The notes beneath the pieces were generated by a model, which saw only the letters and a program-made list of their open reading frames with translations, made no database searches and was not told the DNA's origin. Source: Halocatena salina (GTDB taxonomy: Archaea > Halobacteriota > Halobacteria > Halobacteriales > Haloarculaceae). Taken from it: a DNA stretch of 64,000 nucleotides. How positions within the stretch are numbered: position 1 is the first letter of the stretch; every line of letters starts with the position of its first letter. This document shows positions 45,246 to 54,686 of the stretch, piece by piece. The stretch is taken from contig NZ_CP096019.1 of the NCBI RefSeq assembly GCF_023115355.1, forward strand, positions 2,108,001-2,172,000, in the 5' to 3' direction. A program made the position numbers and the translations under genes.

Positions 45246-45670
45246 TCGTCTTCGTCCTCCTTCATCGTGTCGTAGTAGTAATGGTACGCGACCGTCGCCT
45301 CCATGAGTTGAAAGAATCGCTCTAGATCGCCGTCGCCGTCCACAGCCGTCTCGATTTGACACCAGATCTCATCTTTGACCATCTCCATCCCACTGGCTTC
45401 GTTCTCATCTTCTGACTCGTTCTCTTCTTCGTTTTCTCCCTCGTTCCCCGAGCCAGCGTCACGAGCGGCCATTCGAAAGAGAAGTGGTCGGAGAAGTTTC
45501 AGCTGATCTTTTGCTTGCTCTTCGTTCTGGTTCTCGTACTCGCGTTCTGCGTCTTTGATTTGTGAATAGATCCTCCGTAACTGCGTTTTGGAAATGCCTG
45601 CGTCTGCGAAACATTCCCCGTACGATTCGCCCTTGTCGTTGATTTCGTCCGCGTTGTTCAGTGTCGTCAT
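45242..45670 (-). CDS. csm2: Type III-A CRISPR small subunit Csm2
   Basis: A 142-residue helical protein. GISKTQLRRIYSQIKDAERE and AKDQLKLLRPLLFRMAARDA are the two conserved helices of Csm2. Between residues about 72 and 95 is an acidic insert (GSGNEGENEEENESEDENEA) not needed for the fold, probably a halophilic loop. Csm2 lines the complex and contacts target RNA. It follows cas10 after 7 bp. Confidence 0.88.
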   Translation of the reverse strand: MTTLNNADEINDKGESYGECFADAGISKTQLRRIYSQIKDAEREYENQNEEQAKDQLKLLRPLLFRMAARDAGSGNEGENEEENESEDENEASGMEMVKDEIWCQIETAVDGDGDLERFFQLMEATVAYHYYYDTMKEDEDE

Positions 45671-45677
45671 GAGTCGA

Positions 45678-48134
45678 TCACCTCGTTGTCAACGCCGCCC
45701 ACGAGATCGGGACGGTGATCTGTGACAGGGATCTCACGATATCGTCTTCTAATCCGTCCTCGATCACATCCGTTAGGTCATCCTCTTGCTCTCCTGCGAC
45801 GTGCCGCGCGAGCGCGTATTTCACGGTCCACGTCCGCTTGACACCAGTCGGAACCGGTTCGGGTCCCACGCCCGCTGAATCGATGTCCTGCCCCAGTTCG
45901 AGGAGGGTGTGTAGGAACGATCGAGACAGCGTTTCGTCGGCTATCAACGTCTCTAGCTCTTGTCCGAGATCGATCAGATCTAACATGCTGGGATCGCTAT
46001 CGCTGACCCAGCTCTGGGTCTCTCCGAACAGCCATGCGGCGTTTTTCTCGCCTGCTCCATCGGGAAACGATTTCGCGCGTTCGAGTCGCTCTTCTGCGTG
46101 TTCGATCGCCCGTCCGATCGGATACTTCGGTTTCATTCGGTAGAACCCCCCACTGATGGTGAGCGTCTCCGAGCAGTACGCCGCTAACTGCGCTCGGATC
46201 TCGCGCCCGAAGTCGACTGCCTCATCCCATGGTCCGACGAAAAACAGGTCGTCACCACCCGAGAAGCCGATGTAGATCGGTGGAATGCGCTCGACACACT
46301 CCTCGTGAGGAACATCCTGTTCGTCAGTCAATCGGTAGTAGGACGCCTCATCCGGTTCGCATTCACGCCGGTGTTCGACCGTCCGCTCGTCCATCTCTTC
46401 AAGTTGCTTTTCACACTCCGAACACAGGTCGACAGCGTGCACGTAGGAACATTCCTTGGCAAGTTCGTTGAGGTAGCCCTCGAAGAACAGCGACAGCGTT
46501 CGCCCAACCGCACCGAGCCGGGCCGGGCCGTGATCCATCGCGGATGAGATCGTCTGCCCGAGGTCGTCGATGTCCATCTTCACCACGTGGTTGAACGCCT
46601 CCTCGCTTCTGGCGAGCTGGGCTTGTTCGGGGAACGACCAGACGCGACTGATGCCACCATCGTAGGGCACGGTCGTCCCGGCGGAGACGAACCCCCAAGG
46701 ATCGATCGATCCGGGGCGTTCGGTCGAGTTCACCGAGTACACTCGATCGGCCGTCCCGGCTGTGGACGCGAACTGCCAGCAGACGGGACCATCAGATAGC
46801 TCCCGACCGAACTGGAACTGGTCGTCGTCCCTGCTGTCCGGATCGGACTCGAATTCGAGCCGGAGAATCCCCGAGTCGGGGAGCTCCTTGCCGATCGCCT
46901 CCTGCGTTTCACACTCGTGACACCGGTCTTCTCCGTGAGGTTTGTCCCCGCCACAGATCTGACACGGCTCGAATCGGGGTTCGTCGTTCCATTCGTCGAT
47001 GATGGGCGTTTCATACACCGATGCGATCGATTTTCCTTTTCTGAGCTTCCGCCTGTCGCTGTCGCGTGCCACGCGTTCGAACAGCCCGTCAAACGAGTCT
47101 GCCGAGCCGTCCGCGTCGGCGCGACCCACCACGAAGCTGAGTTCTCCTGCGAACCGTTCGAACAGTTCGGTGTTGATCCCTCGTTCGAACTCTGCCAACT
47201 GCTCCGAGACGGCGTCGGTCTCCGAGTCCGTCTCGATCGGTGGTACGACCGCGTAGAACTGCCCGCCGCCGCTCCAGATCACACTCGTGCTCGGCAGCTC
47301 CATCTGCTCGAGAAACAGCGTGCTGAGGCTCTCGGTGAGCAGCCACAGCTGGGTGCTCCGGCCGCGCATGCGCTTGGCGATGTTGTCCTGAGCGTCGTCG
47401 GCGTTTTTCATCCGGTGGAGAAACGACTGAATCCCCGAGAGATCGCCTTTCACGAGCGTGAAACACGATCTCTTCCCGTCTCCGTTCGTACTCTCCGTTT
47501 CGTTCGCAATCGCTCGGATATCGCTGGCTTCGAGGTCGGATCGGCAGAGCGCGACCCCGATAGCGGCCGTCGTGCGCAGGTGGTCGTACAGCGAGAGCGC
47601 GGGCGTGTCGGGAAACGCCGGAACGCACCACGTGTACTTTTCGAGGAGGTGCACGAGCGTCTCGTAGCTGTCTCCTTGCTTGATCTCCTCGGTGAGTCTG
47701 TTCCACAGCTTTTCGTACCCAAATTCGGCCGTCTGGGAGTGGTCCCCAGCGCTTTTCGGAAACAACGTCTCCCGATCGATGGACAGCTTCGAGAGTGGAT
47801 ACGTGTCTCTGATCTCATCCTCCGAAACGGCGTTGAACACGCTTTGAAGCCGGATCGGCTTCTCGTCTGTATCGACACTCCCATGATCCGACGCGAGTTG
47901 ACTCGCTGCTCGCACCACGAGCGCCTCTCGACGAAGATCTTCCGAGATACCCCGAGGCATCGAATCAGCGTGGTGCAGTTCGACCAACCGCGCCGCCCGG
48001 TCGTCACCGATCCGCTCTCGGAGGAACGTCACCGTCTGCTCGGCGTGATCGAGATCGGGGTTAGTCCGGCTTCGGAGCCGCCCGATCTCACTGAACAGAC
48101 ACGCCAACTGGTAGGAGGGTGCTGACGCCGTCAT
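45678..48134 (-). CDS. cas10: Cas10/Csm1, type III-A large subunit with degenerate HD domain
   Basis: An 818-residue protein. Residues 1-100 align with the HD domain but read FSEIGR where active Cas10 has HDIGK, and the later AD motif is AASQLAS; the HH pair in LVELHH remains. Palm 1 begins near FTLVKGDLSGIQSFLHRM. A zinc finger (CQICGG, CHECE) lies near 400. Palm 2 has IGFSGGDDLFFVG, with GGDD at residues 626-629, so cyclic-oligoadenylate synthesis is expected. A second Cys-rich loop (CSECEKQ) occurs before it. The start overlaps the upstream effector gene by 4 bp. Confidence 0.93.
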   Translation of the reverse strand: MTASAPSYQLACLFSEIGRLRSRTNPDLDHAEQTVTFLRERIGDDRAARLVELHHADSMPRGISEDLRREALVVRAASQLASDHGSVDTDEKPIRLQSVFNAVSEDEIRDTYPLSKLSIDRETLFPKSAGDHSQTAEFGYEKLWNRLTEEIKQGDSYETLVHLLEKYTWCVPAFPDTPALSLYDHLRTTAAIGVALCRSDLEASDIRAIANETESTNGDGKRSCFTLVKGDLSGIQSFLHRMKNADDAQDNIAKRMRGRSTQLWLLTESLSTLFLEQMELPSTSVIWSGGGQFYAVVPPIETDSETDAVSEQLAEFERGINTELFERFAGELSFVVGRADADGSADSFDGLFERVARDSDRRKLRKGKSIASVYETPIIDEWNDEPRFEPCQICGGDKPHGEDRCHECETQEAIGKELPDSGILRLEFESDPDSRDDDQFQFGRELSDGPVCWQFASTAGTADRVYSVNSTERPGSIDPWGFVSAGTTVPYDGGISRVWSFPEQAQLARSEEAFNHVVKMDIDDLGQTISSAMDHGPARLGAVGRTLSLFFEGYLNELAKECSYVHAVDLCSECEKQLEEMDERTVEHRRECEPDEASYYRLTDEQDVPHEECVERIPPIYIGFSGGDDLFFVGPWDEAVDFGREIRAQLAAYCSETLTISGGFYRMKPKYPIGRAIEHAEERLERAKSFPDGAGEKNAAWLFGETQSWVSDSDPSMLDLIDLGQELETLIADETLSRSFLHTLLELGQDIDSAGVGPEPVPTGVKRTWTVKYALARHVAGEQEDDLTDVIEDGLEDDIVRSLSQITVPISWAALTTR

Positions 48135-49357
48135 ATGATTTCCGACCAGTATTCATCGTCATCGATCTTTTCGCAGAGTTCGGAGAGAGTGCTCTCGATT
48201 TTAGTGTCCGTAGGTTTGTCCTCCGTTTTGAATCCGGAGTGGGCGTACCAGTTCCGATAATTTCCGAGTTGATTCCAGAGCGAGATCGCAGCGATCTCCA
48301 TGTCGGTGTTCTTTTGCTTTTCGCGTTGCTTACCAAGCTGTTCAGTTACAGTGTCTCGAATCCCGTTATCATCGAGCCAGTTATCAAGATCTGCTCTTTC
48401 TTCCAGTATGACCCGATTGATGAACAGCTCCCTTGCACACTCAAGCGCCACCCGATATTGGCCTTTCTTGACATAAAATCTAATGATCTCCCTCTGACGA
48501 TGGATCTCATCAAAATCAAGCGATATTTCGTTCCAGTTTCGAGAACTCCCCTCGACAGCGGTTCTTTCGAGTAAATCTGAAAGCGGGTTGAGAAAGCGTT
48601 CTTCAGGACCGATAAGTTGGCCATCCTCAATCGTTTCTATCTCATTGAGAGTGGATCGAGCTGCAGTTCCAGCCTTGAGCGGTAGGCCACCATCAAGATT
48701 CTGACTAGTCCCACCAAGTCCACTCACAAAATCGTCAAGATTCGTTGGATTAATTTTATCACTACCTTTATATAGTTTCCCTTTACGCTCTTCAAGAAGC
48801 GCATGGATCGGTCGAAGCTCCCCCGTTCGTTTAAACGTATTCACCGCATGATACCACTCCATCAGCGTATGGAGATATGTCATATCAATAATCGGTGACT
48901 CCTCGTTTTTACCCTGAAACTTCCCGTAGTAGATCCGGGCGAGTTCAATGTCATCGAGCGCGTCGAGATGCATAATCGTCGTGAAAAACACCATCGGGAG
49001 CGTGCGGAATCCATACGTGATGTCAAGTACCACTCGATCTGGATCGCGCTCCCGAATCATTTCGATCAATCTTTGCATGAGCGCATCAATTTCTTCTCTA
49101 TTTTCTACATCTGATATATCTTCGAATTCGCATGGAACATTCACCTCTCCAAACGCTTGTTCCAGTTCCTCGTCGTACTCATCTGCCGCTTCCTCAGTCC
49201 TCGCAACGAGTGCACGATCGACCTCCACCAGTTCAGAGAGTGCGACCGGGCTGAATTCTGTTGAATAACTGTCATCATCAAGCGCGTAATCGGTCTCAGA
49301 ATACCCGTCTTTGCCTCCTGTCCCCATACTAGAGACGAGGAGTGTTTCCTCATTCAT
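48131..49357 (-). CDS. TM1812/Csx1-family CARF-HEPN effector
   Basis: A 408-residue protein. LLVSSMGTGGKDGYSETDY and VVLDITYGFRTLPMVFFTT are the two CARF signatures of the TM1812 family, which bind cyclic oligoadenylate made by Cas10. The C-terminal helical HEPN domain ends with RNWYAH (Arg368-x4-His373), the RNase catalytic motif. It should cut RNA when activated. It is the first gene of the csm operon and overlaps cas10 by 4 bp. A TATA-like TTTATTAA lies just upstream, shared with cas6. Confidence 0.9.
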   Translation of the reverse strand: MNEETLLVSSMGTGGKDGYSETDYALDDDSYSTEFSPVALSELVEVDRALVARTEEAADEYDEELEQAFGEVNVPCEFEDISDVENREEIDALMQRLIEMIRERDPDRVVLDITYGFRTLPMVFFTTIMHLDALDDIELARIYYGKFQGKNEESPIIDMTYLHTLMEWYHAVNTFKRTGELRPIHALLEERKGKLYKGSDKINPTNLDDFVSGLGGTSQNLDGGLPLKAGTAARSTLNEIETIEDGQLIGPEERFLNPLSDLLERTAVEGSSRNWNEISLDFDEIHRQREIIRFYVKKGQYRVALECARELFINRVILEERADLDNWLDDNGIRDTVTEQLGKQREKQKNTDMEIAAISLWNQLGNYRNWYAHSGFKTEDKPTDTKIESTLSELCEKIDDDEYWSEII

Positions 49358-49383
49358 AAGTGACCGATCAAAGGTCGATACAG

Positions 49384-49393
49384 TTAATAAATC
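49384..49393. promoter_or_regulatory. Shared AT-rich promoter core between effector and cas6
   Basis: GTTAATAAAT reads as a TATA-like element in both directions, about 20-30 bp from each start codon (49357 minus, 49413 plus). The 55-bp gap leaves room for only overlapping promoters, so the csm operon and cas6 may be co-regulated or mutually exclusive. Confidence 0.5.
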
Positions 49394-49412
49394 CTGTGGC
49401 TCACGTTACGTT

Positions 49413-50144
49413 ATGCGTTGTCTCGTGAAGCTGCGATCGACTCAACGACAATCGTACACCTCTGCCTACCATATTAAACTCCAAGGCCTTCTATACCGGA
49501 TTCTCGCGGAAGCAGGATACGAGTTCGTCCATGAAGAGAATCCATTCAAATTCGTAACCTTTTCGAACATCTTCCCACCGACAGACATGAGCGAGGGCGA
49601 TCGACGAACGTGGCTCGTCGCCAGCCCCCACGAGCATCTCATCCGGAAGTTCTCAGAGACCATCAGGGAGTACGACACCGTTTCGGTCGGTGAGCAACGG
49701 TACGTCGTCGAGTACACCTCGGAGTTCGAGATCACGCCTGAAGAGCACGCTACCGTCGAAACCGGCACGCCGATCGTGGTTCGGATCCCGGAAAGCCGGT
49801 GTGAATCGTACGGGATCGACGCAGAGTACGACGATGTGTACTGGCGATTGGAGCATCCCGAGGAGGCGTTCCAAAACGAGATCGAGCGGAATCTCGCCAC
49901 GAAATATCGACAGTACTACGACCGTGATCCCCCAGAACGTCCGTACTTCACCGATCTAATCCCGAAAAAGGAAGTGGCTATTCCATTACACTATGATGAT
50001 GAGGTGGTGCAGACGATCGCAACGACGTGGGAGTTACAGTACGACTGTCACACCCGTGCCGAACACCGGTTGATGCGCCTCGCGTACAGCGCCGGACTCG
50101 GTGAGCTGAACACGACCGGGTTCGGGTTCATCAACGACGCGTGA
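49413..50144 (+). CDS. cas6: CRISPR repeat endoribonuclease Cas6
   Basis: A 243-residue protein. SAYHIKLQGLLYRILAEAGY holds the probable catalytic His (residue 20), and the C-terminal GLGELNTTGFGFIND is the glycine-rich loop of Cas6. It processes the pre-crRNA within the repeat to leave the AUUGAAAC tag. It is divergent from the csm operon; the start at ATG 49413 fits the fold and promoter spacing. It ends directly against cdc48. Confidence 0.92.
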   Translation: MRCLVKLRSTQRQSYTSAYHIKLQGLLYRILAEAGYEFVHEENPFKFVTFSNIFPPTDMSEGDRRTWLVASPHEHLIRKFSETIREYDTVSVGEQRYVVEYTSEFEITPEEHATVETGTPIVVRIPESRCESYGIDAEYDDVYWRLEHPEEAFQNEIERNLATKYRQYYDRDPPERPYFTDLIPKKEVAIPLHYDDEVVQTIATTWELQYDCHTRAEHRLMRLAYSAGLGELNTTGFGFINDA

Positions 50145-52364
50145 TCACTGGAAGCCGATCCGCTCGCCCTGTTGTTCGACCATATCCTGACCGCCCCGGA
50201 ACCGGTCTTCGATCTGTTCGTAATACCCGCGGATGTCGTCGGTGATCGTCGGCCGCACCGACTCCATCGCCTTGCGGAAGTGGCGCATCTCGACGTCTTC
50301 AGTTTCGGGATCGTCCCGAAGCGCTTCGATGGCGGCCTCCCGACAGATGCTCTCGATGTCGCTGCCGACGTACCCGTTCGTGAGTTCCGCGAGCTCTCGG
50401 AGGCTCACGTCGGGGGCAAGCGGCGTGTCGTCGGTATGAATCTGGAAGATTTGCTTTCTGCCTTCGAGTTCTGGCTCGCCGATGTAGACCAGCCGATCGA
50501 ACCGGCCCGAACGGATGAGCGCGGGATCGATCATATCCGGCCGGTTGGTCGCAGCGATGACCATCACTTCTTCCATCTGTTCGAGTCCATCGAGTTCGGT
50601 CAGCAGTTGGTTGACCACGCGCTCGGAAACGTTGGTGCCGACCTCTCCCCCGCGGTTGGGCGCGAGACTGTCGAGTTCGTCGAAGAAGATGACCGTCGGC
50701 GAGACCTGCCGCCCTTTCCGGAACGTTTGGCGGATCGCCTTCTCCGATTCACCGACCCACTTCGAGAGGAGCTGTGGCCCGCGAACGCTGATGAAGTTGG
50801 CGTTCGTCTCGTTTGCCACCGCCTTGGCCATGAGCGTCTTACCGGTACCGGGTGGCCCGTACAGCAACACCCCCGACGGCGGGGAAATACCGAGCCGTTC
50901 GAACCGTTCGGGGCTGTTCATGGGCCATTCGATCGACTCTTGGACCTGACTTTTCGGATCGTTCAGTCCGCCCACGTCGTCCCACGTGATCTTCGGGAGT
51001 TCCACAAGCACCTCCCGCATCGCGCTGGGATCGACCTCGTTGAGCGCGCCTTGGAAATCACCGCGCTTGATGATCATCCGATCGATGAGACTCGGCGGGA
51101 TATCCTCCTCATCGAGATCGATCTCGGGAAGGTACCGCCGGAGCGCCTTCATGGCGGCCTCTTTCGTGAGCGATTCGATATCAGCTCCGACGAATCCGTG
51201 GGTCTCGTCGGCGAGCGTGCTGAGGTTCACGTCGTCCGAAAGCGGCATCCCACGGGTGTGGATCTGTAGGATCTCTTCCCGTCCGGATTCGTCGGGCACC
51301 CCGATCTCGATCTCCCGATCGAACCGACCGGGGCGGCGAAGCGCCGGATCGACGCTGTCGACGCGGTTGGTCGCGCCGATGACGATGACCTGCCCGCGCG
51401 ATTCCAACCCATCCATCATCGTCAACAGCTGGGCGACGACCCTGCGCTCGACCTCGCCGGTGACGTCCTCCCGTTTGGGAGCGATCGAGTCGAGCTCATC
51501 GATGAAGATGATGGCCGGAGACTCCTCGCTCGCGTCCTCGAAGATCTCCCGAAGTTGCTGTTCGGACTCGCCGTAGTATTTCGAGATGATTTCCGGACCG
51601 GCGATGGAGAAGAAACTCGCGGAGGTCTCGTTCGCAACGGCTTTTGCAAGCAGCGTTTTCCCCGTTCCGGGAGGCCCGTGGAGGAGTACTCCCTGTGGCG
51701 GCTCAATGCCGAGCTTTTTGAAGATCTGTGGGTGCTTCATCGGAAGCTCGACCATCTCTCGGACCCGCTGGATTTCGTTTCGGAGTCCGCCGATGTCCTC
51801 GTAGGTGATTCCAGCACCGCGGCTTTCGAACCCCGAGATCGGCTCTTCACGGAGTTCGACGTCCGTATCCTCGGTGATGAGCACCACGCCCTCGGGCTCG
51901 GTTTCGACGGCGATCAAGGGTATGGCCTGACCCGGCGAGCGCATAAACGGATGGTTCGTACTCGACATCACGGGCACGATGTCTCGCTGGGCGACCGGTC
52001 GCTTCATGATCTGGCGTTTTACCATCCCGGCCGCATCGCTGCCGAACTGCACGCTCGCTTCCTCCGGCGGCGCGAGGACCAACTGCTCGGCCTTGTTCGC
52101 TTCTGCTTTCCGGATCTTTACCCGCTCACCGATCCCAACATCGGCGTTCTGTCGAGTGAATCCGTCGATACGAACCGTATCGGTGTTCCAGTCTTGCCGG
52201 TCTGCCCGCCACACCTTTGCGGCGGTCGTATCGCTGCCCTCTATTTCGATGATGTCGCCCGGACTCAGCTTCAAATGAAGCAGTGTGTCCGGGTCGAGAC
52301 GAGCGATCCCACGTCCCGAATCATTCGGGTACGCCTTTGCCACCTCCAGTTGGACTTCATTCAT
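50145..52364 (-). CDS. cdcH: AAA ATPase Cdc48/VCP (CdcH)
   Basis: A 739-residue protein. The N-domain ([20 protein letters not shown]) is followed by D1 ([32 protein letters not shown]) and D2 ([32 protein letters not shown]) AAA modules, each with Walker A and B and an arginine finger near [17 protein letters not shown] or [17 protein letters not shown]. It unfolds substrates for the proteasome. The C-terminus is short and lacks the eukaryotic tail. Highly conserved and complete. Confidence 0.97.
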   Translation of the reverse strand: MNEVQLEVAKAYPNDSGRGIARLDPDTLLHLKLSPGDIIEIEGSDTTAAKVWRADRQDWNTDTVRIDGFTRQNADVGIGERVKIRKAEANKAEQLVLAPPEEASVQFGSDAAGMVKRQIMKRPVAQRDIVPVMSSTNHPFMRSPGQAIPLIAVETEPEGVVLITEDTDVELREEPISGFESRGAGITYEDIGGLRNEIQRVREMVELPMKHPQIFKKLGIEPPQGVLLHGPPGTGKTLLAKAVANETSASFFSIAGPEIISKYYGESEQQLREIFEDASEESPAIIFIDELDSIAPKREDVTGEVERRVVAQLLTMMDGLESRGQVIVIGATNRVDSVDPALRRPGRFDREIEIGVPDESGREEILQIHTRGMPLSDDVNLSTLADETHGFVGADIESLTKEAAMKALRRYLPEIDLDEEDIPPSLIDRMIIKRGDFQGALNEVDPSAMREVLVELPKITWDDVGGLNDPKSQVQESIEWPMNSPERFERLGISPPSGVLLYGPPGTGKTLMAKAVANETNANFISVRGPQLLSKWVGESEKAIRQTFRKGRQVSPTVIFFDELDSLAPNRGGEVGTNVSERVVNQLLTELDGLEQMEEVMVIAATNRPDMIDPALIRSGRFDRLVYIGEPELEGRKQIFQIHTDDTPLAPDVSLRELAELTNGYVGSDIESICREAAIEALRDDPETEDVEMRHFRKAMESVRPTITDDIRGYYEQIEDRFRGGQDMVEQQGERIGFQ

Positions 52365-52529
52365 GGTACTGCGCGGTTAGTAGAAATCGGCCCCCCTGAG
52401 TGATAGCCCTTTTGCTCGCAGTACGGACATGAATCGGTTTGAAATCACGTTCGATCGGCATGAATTGCACTACGCGAACGTTCCAGTCGGGATCACACGG
52501 CTTTTCGTGGCGGATCACGATCGATCCGT

Positions 52530-53891
52530 ATGCAGACGCTCGCGTTCGACGGTCGGATGGGTGCCAGCGGCGATATGATTGTGGGTGCGCTGTTGGCCGT
52601 AGGAGCTGACCGCGATCTGCTCACGCGCGTCGAACACGCGCTTGCAGTCGAATACGATGTTGGAGCGACGACGAAAAACGGAATCCGATCGACGCGCGTT
52701 GTCGTCGGACGGACGGCCACTGAGCACGACGCTGGGGACGACCACAGTCACGATCACGCCCCCGATCACGATCACGAGCATGAGCACGATCATGACCATG
52801 AGCACGCCAACGATCACGTGCATGAGCACGATCACGAGCATGAGCACGCCAACGATCACGTGCATGAGCATGAGCACGCCGAGGGAGGCGGTCCGTTGCG
52901 GACCTATCCGGAGGTGACCGAGATCGTCGAATCGATGGAGCTACCGTCGTCGGTCGAGGCGACTGCGACGGCGATCTTCCGGCGACTCGGGGAGGCGGAG
53001 GCGTCGGTTCACGGCACGTCGCTCGAAGCAACCCATTTCCACGAAGTCGGCGCTGACGACGCGATCGCGGACATCGTGGGGGCAGCGCTCCTGTTCGACG
53101 ATCTCGGGGTCGAGCGCGTCGTGACGACACCGCTGTCAACCGGCGGGGGGGAGGTCTCGATGAGTCACGGTACGTATCCCGTTCCCACACCGGCAGTCGC
53201 CACTATCGCCGAACAGGCCGACTGGGCGCTGTGTGGCGGGCCTGTCGACAGTGAACTGCTCACACCGACGGGAGCTGCCATCCTCGCGGAGGTCGCCGAC
53301 GGCGTCGAGACGCTTCCGACGCTCGATATCGAACGGTCGGGATACGGCGCTGGGAGTCACGAGTTTCTCGAACATCCGAACGTGCTTCGTGCGCTCGTCG
53401 GCCGATCGCGTGGGAGGCTGATCCGAGATGATATCCGGGTACTCGAAACGAACCTCGATGACGCCACGCCCGAACTGCTCGGGGGGCTACAGGAGTCGCT
53501 TTCGGACGCTGGCGCGCGCGACGTTTCGATCCTTCCAGCCACGATGAAGAAATCCCGTCCCGGCCATCTCGTGAAGGTTATCACCAAACCCGAGGACGCC
53601 GAACGCGTCGCTCGGCGGCTGGCCGAAGAGACGGGAACGCTCGGCGTTCGAGAAACCGGTGTCGATCACCGGTTCATCGCGGACCGCTCGTTCGAAACGG
53701 CCACCGTGGAGATCGAGGGCACGACGTACGACGTGTCGGTCAAGATCGCACGCGATAGCGACGGAGTGGTGTACGACGTGAGCGCGGAGTACGACGACGC
53801 GGCAGCGGTTGCGTCGGAAACGGGACACCCAACGCGGGACGTTCTCAGACGGGCGGAAGACGCGATCGAAACGGACCGTACCGCGAGGTGA
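52530..53891 (+). CDS. larC: Nickel-pincer nucleotide cofactor synthesis protein LarC, His-rich
   Basis: A 453-residue protein. AFDGRMGASGDMIVGALLAV starts LarC, and LEATHFHEVGADDAIADIVG, STGGGEVSMSHGTYPVPTPA, METNLDD-type LETNLDDATPELLG and PATMKKSRPGHLVKV are the conserved blocks. LarC inserts nickel into the pincer cofactor of lactate racemase. Residues about 67-113 are a histidine-rich insert of alternating His with Asp and Glu, encoded by a 42-bp tandem repeat. No larA, larB or larE gene is in the window. Confidence 0.92.
   Translation: MQTLAFDGRMGASGDMIVGALLAVGADRDLLTRVEHALAVEYDVGATTKNGIRSTRVVVGRTATEHDAGDDHSHDHAPDHDHEHEHDHDHEHANDHVHEHDHEHEHANDHVHEHEHAEGGGPLRTYPEVTEIVESMELPSSVEATATAIFRRLGEAEASVHGTSLEATHFHEVGADDAIADIVGAALLFDDLGVERVVTTPLSTGGGEVSMSHGTYPVPTPAVATIAEQADWALCGGPVDSELLTPTGAAILAEVADGVETLPTLDIERSGYGAGSHEFLEHPNVLRALVGRSRGRLIRDDIRVLETNLDDATPELLGGLQESLSDAGARDVSILPATMKKSRPGHLVKVITKPEDAERVARRLAEETGTLGVRETGVDHRFIADRSFETATVEIEGTTYDVSVKIARDSDGVVYDVSAEYDDAAAVASETGHPTRDVLRRAEDAIETDRTAR
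52798..52870 (+). repeat. 42-bp tandem repeat in the His-rich region of larC
   Basis: The 31-base block starting at 52798 recurs at 52840, a period of 14 codons. Each unit encodes HANDHVHEH-type residues. Copy number may vary by slippage or recombination. Confidence 0.8.
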
Positions 53892-53900
53892 GGGTGACGG

Positions 53901-54626
53901 TCAGTCGCGGTGTCGTTCGAGCGCTTGCTCGATGCTCAGCTCACCGAGCGCTACCCGCCGTGCGAGTGCTTTGTCGATGGTCCGATCCCCGTTGCTCTGT
54001 TCGCGTGAGCGCTGTTTGATCGCTTGTAGCTCGCCCGGCGTCGGTTCGACCTCTCGGCTGTGGATCGGATCGCCCGTTATCTGGGCGATGTTGGCGGCCG
54101 CAAGCACGTCCCCCATTCCCCGCGCACCGGTACCGAGTGAGGGTGTCGTTCCCGTCTCGTCGACCAGCTCGATCGGCACGTCCGGCAGCTCATCGATGAT
54201 TCGTGTGCCCTTCAACCGTGCGCCGTCGCCGATACGAACGAGCGGATCGACCGCTCCCTCGATCTCCGTAGCGACCGTTTCTGCCACGTCGGTAAGCGGA
54301 ACGTGAAACGCCGCCACGATCATCTCGCCGGAGAACACGGCGATCCCCGGCCGATCGCCGGGATCGATACCAACGATCGTCCGTCCACTCCCGCGAAGCA
54401 CGGCAAGCGCGCGTTCGACGGCTGCCCGTGACTCCACAGCGTCGGCTCGGACGATGTCGATCCCGAGATCGTCGGACCACTCGTCCTCGCTACCAGTAAT
54501 GAGCAGCTCTGTTGCCTCCGGAAGGGGGCTTTCAGGCTCCCGAGTGGTGAACTGCACGCCCCGGTCTCGAAGCTCGTTCACCACTCCATGGTACACCTCG
54601 AAATCCGATGTGGCGACGACGATCAC
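53901..54626 (-). CDS. Conserved haloarchaeal protein with RuvC/RNase H-like motif
   Basis: A 241-residue protein. GRTIVGIDPGDRPGIAVFSG, near residue 85, looks like the first strand of RuvC/RNase H-fold nucleases (Asp in GIDPG), and DEWSDDLGIDIV, RIGDGARLKGTR and GARGMGDVLAAANIA follow. I cannot find all four acidic ligands with certainty, so activity is unproven. It ends next to radB (61 bp), suggesting a DNA-repair link. The C-terminus is a helical Arg/Glu-rich segment. Confidence 0.7.
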   Translation of the reverse strand: MIVVATSDFEVYHGVVNELRDRGVQFTTREPESPLPEATELLITGSEDEWSDDLGIDIVRADAVESRAAVERALAVLRGSGRTIVGIDPGDRPGIAVFSGEMIVAAFHVPLTDVAETVATEIEGAVDPLVRIGDGARLKGTRIIDELPDVPIELVDETGTTPSLGTGARGMGDVLAAANIAQITGDPIHSREVEPTPGELQAIKQRSREQSNGDRTIDKALARRVALGELSIEQALERHRD

Positions 54627-54686
54627 ACATCGAGTAGATGCTCGTCCGATTAAACCGTTACTGGCGTCCAGTTTCGGACGCCAGTC

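Noticed and set aside
46917-48125. A 402-codon plus-strand open frame opposite cas10
   Set aside because: It mirrors the codon bias of cas10 and contains no recognisable motif; cas10 homology on the other strand is strong.
50172-51269. A 365-codon plus-strand open frame opposite cdcH
   Set aside because: Antisense shadow of a highly conserved AAA ATPase gene.
52430-52579. A 49-codon frame before larC
   Set aside because: It overlaps the larC start in another frame and has no support beyond a start codon.
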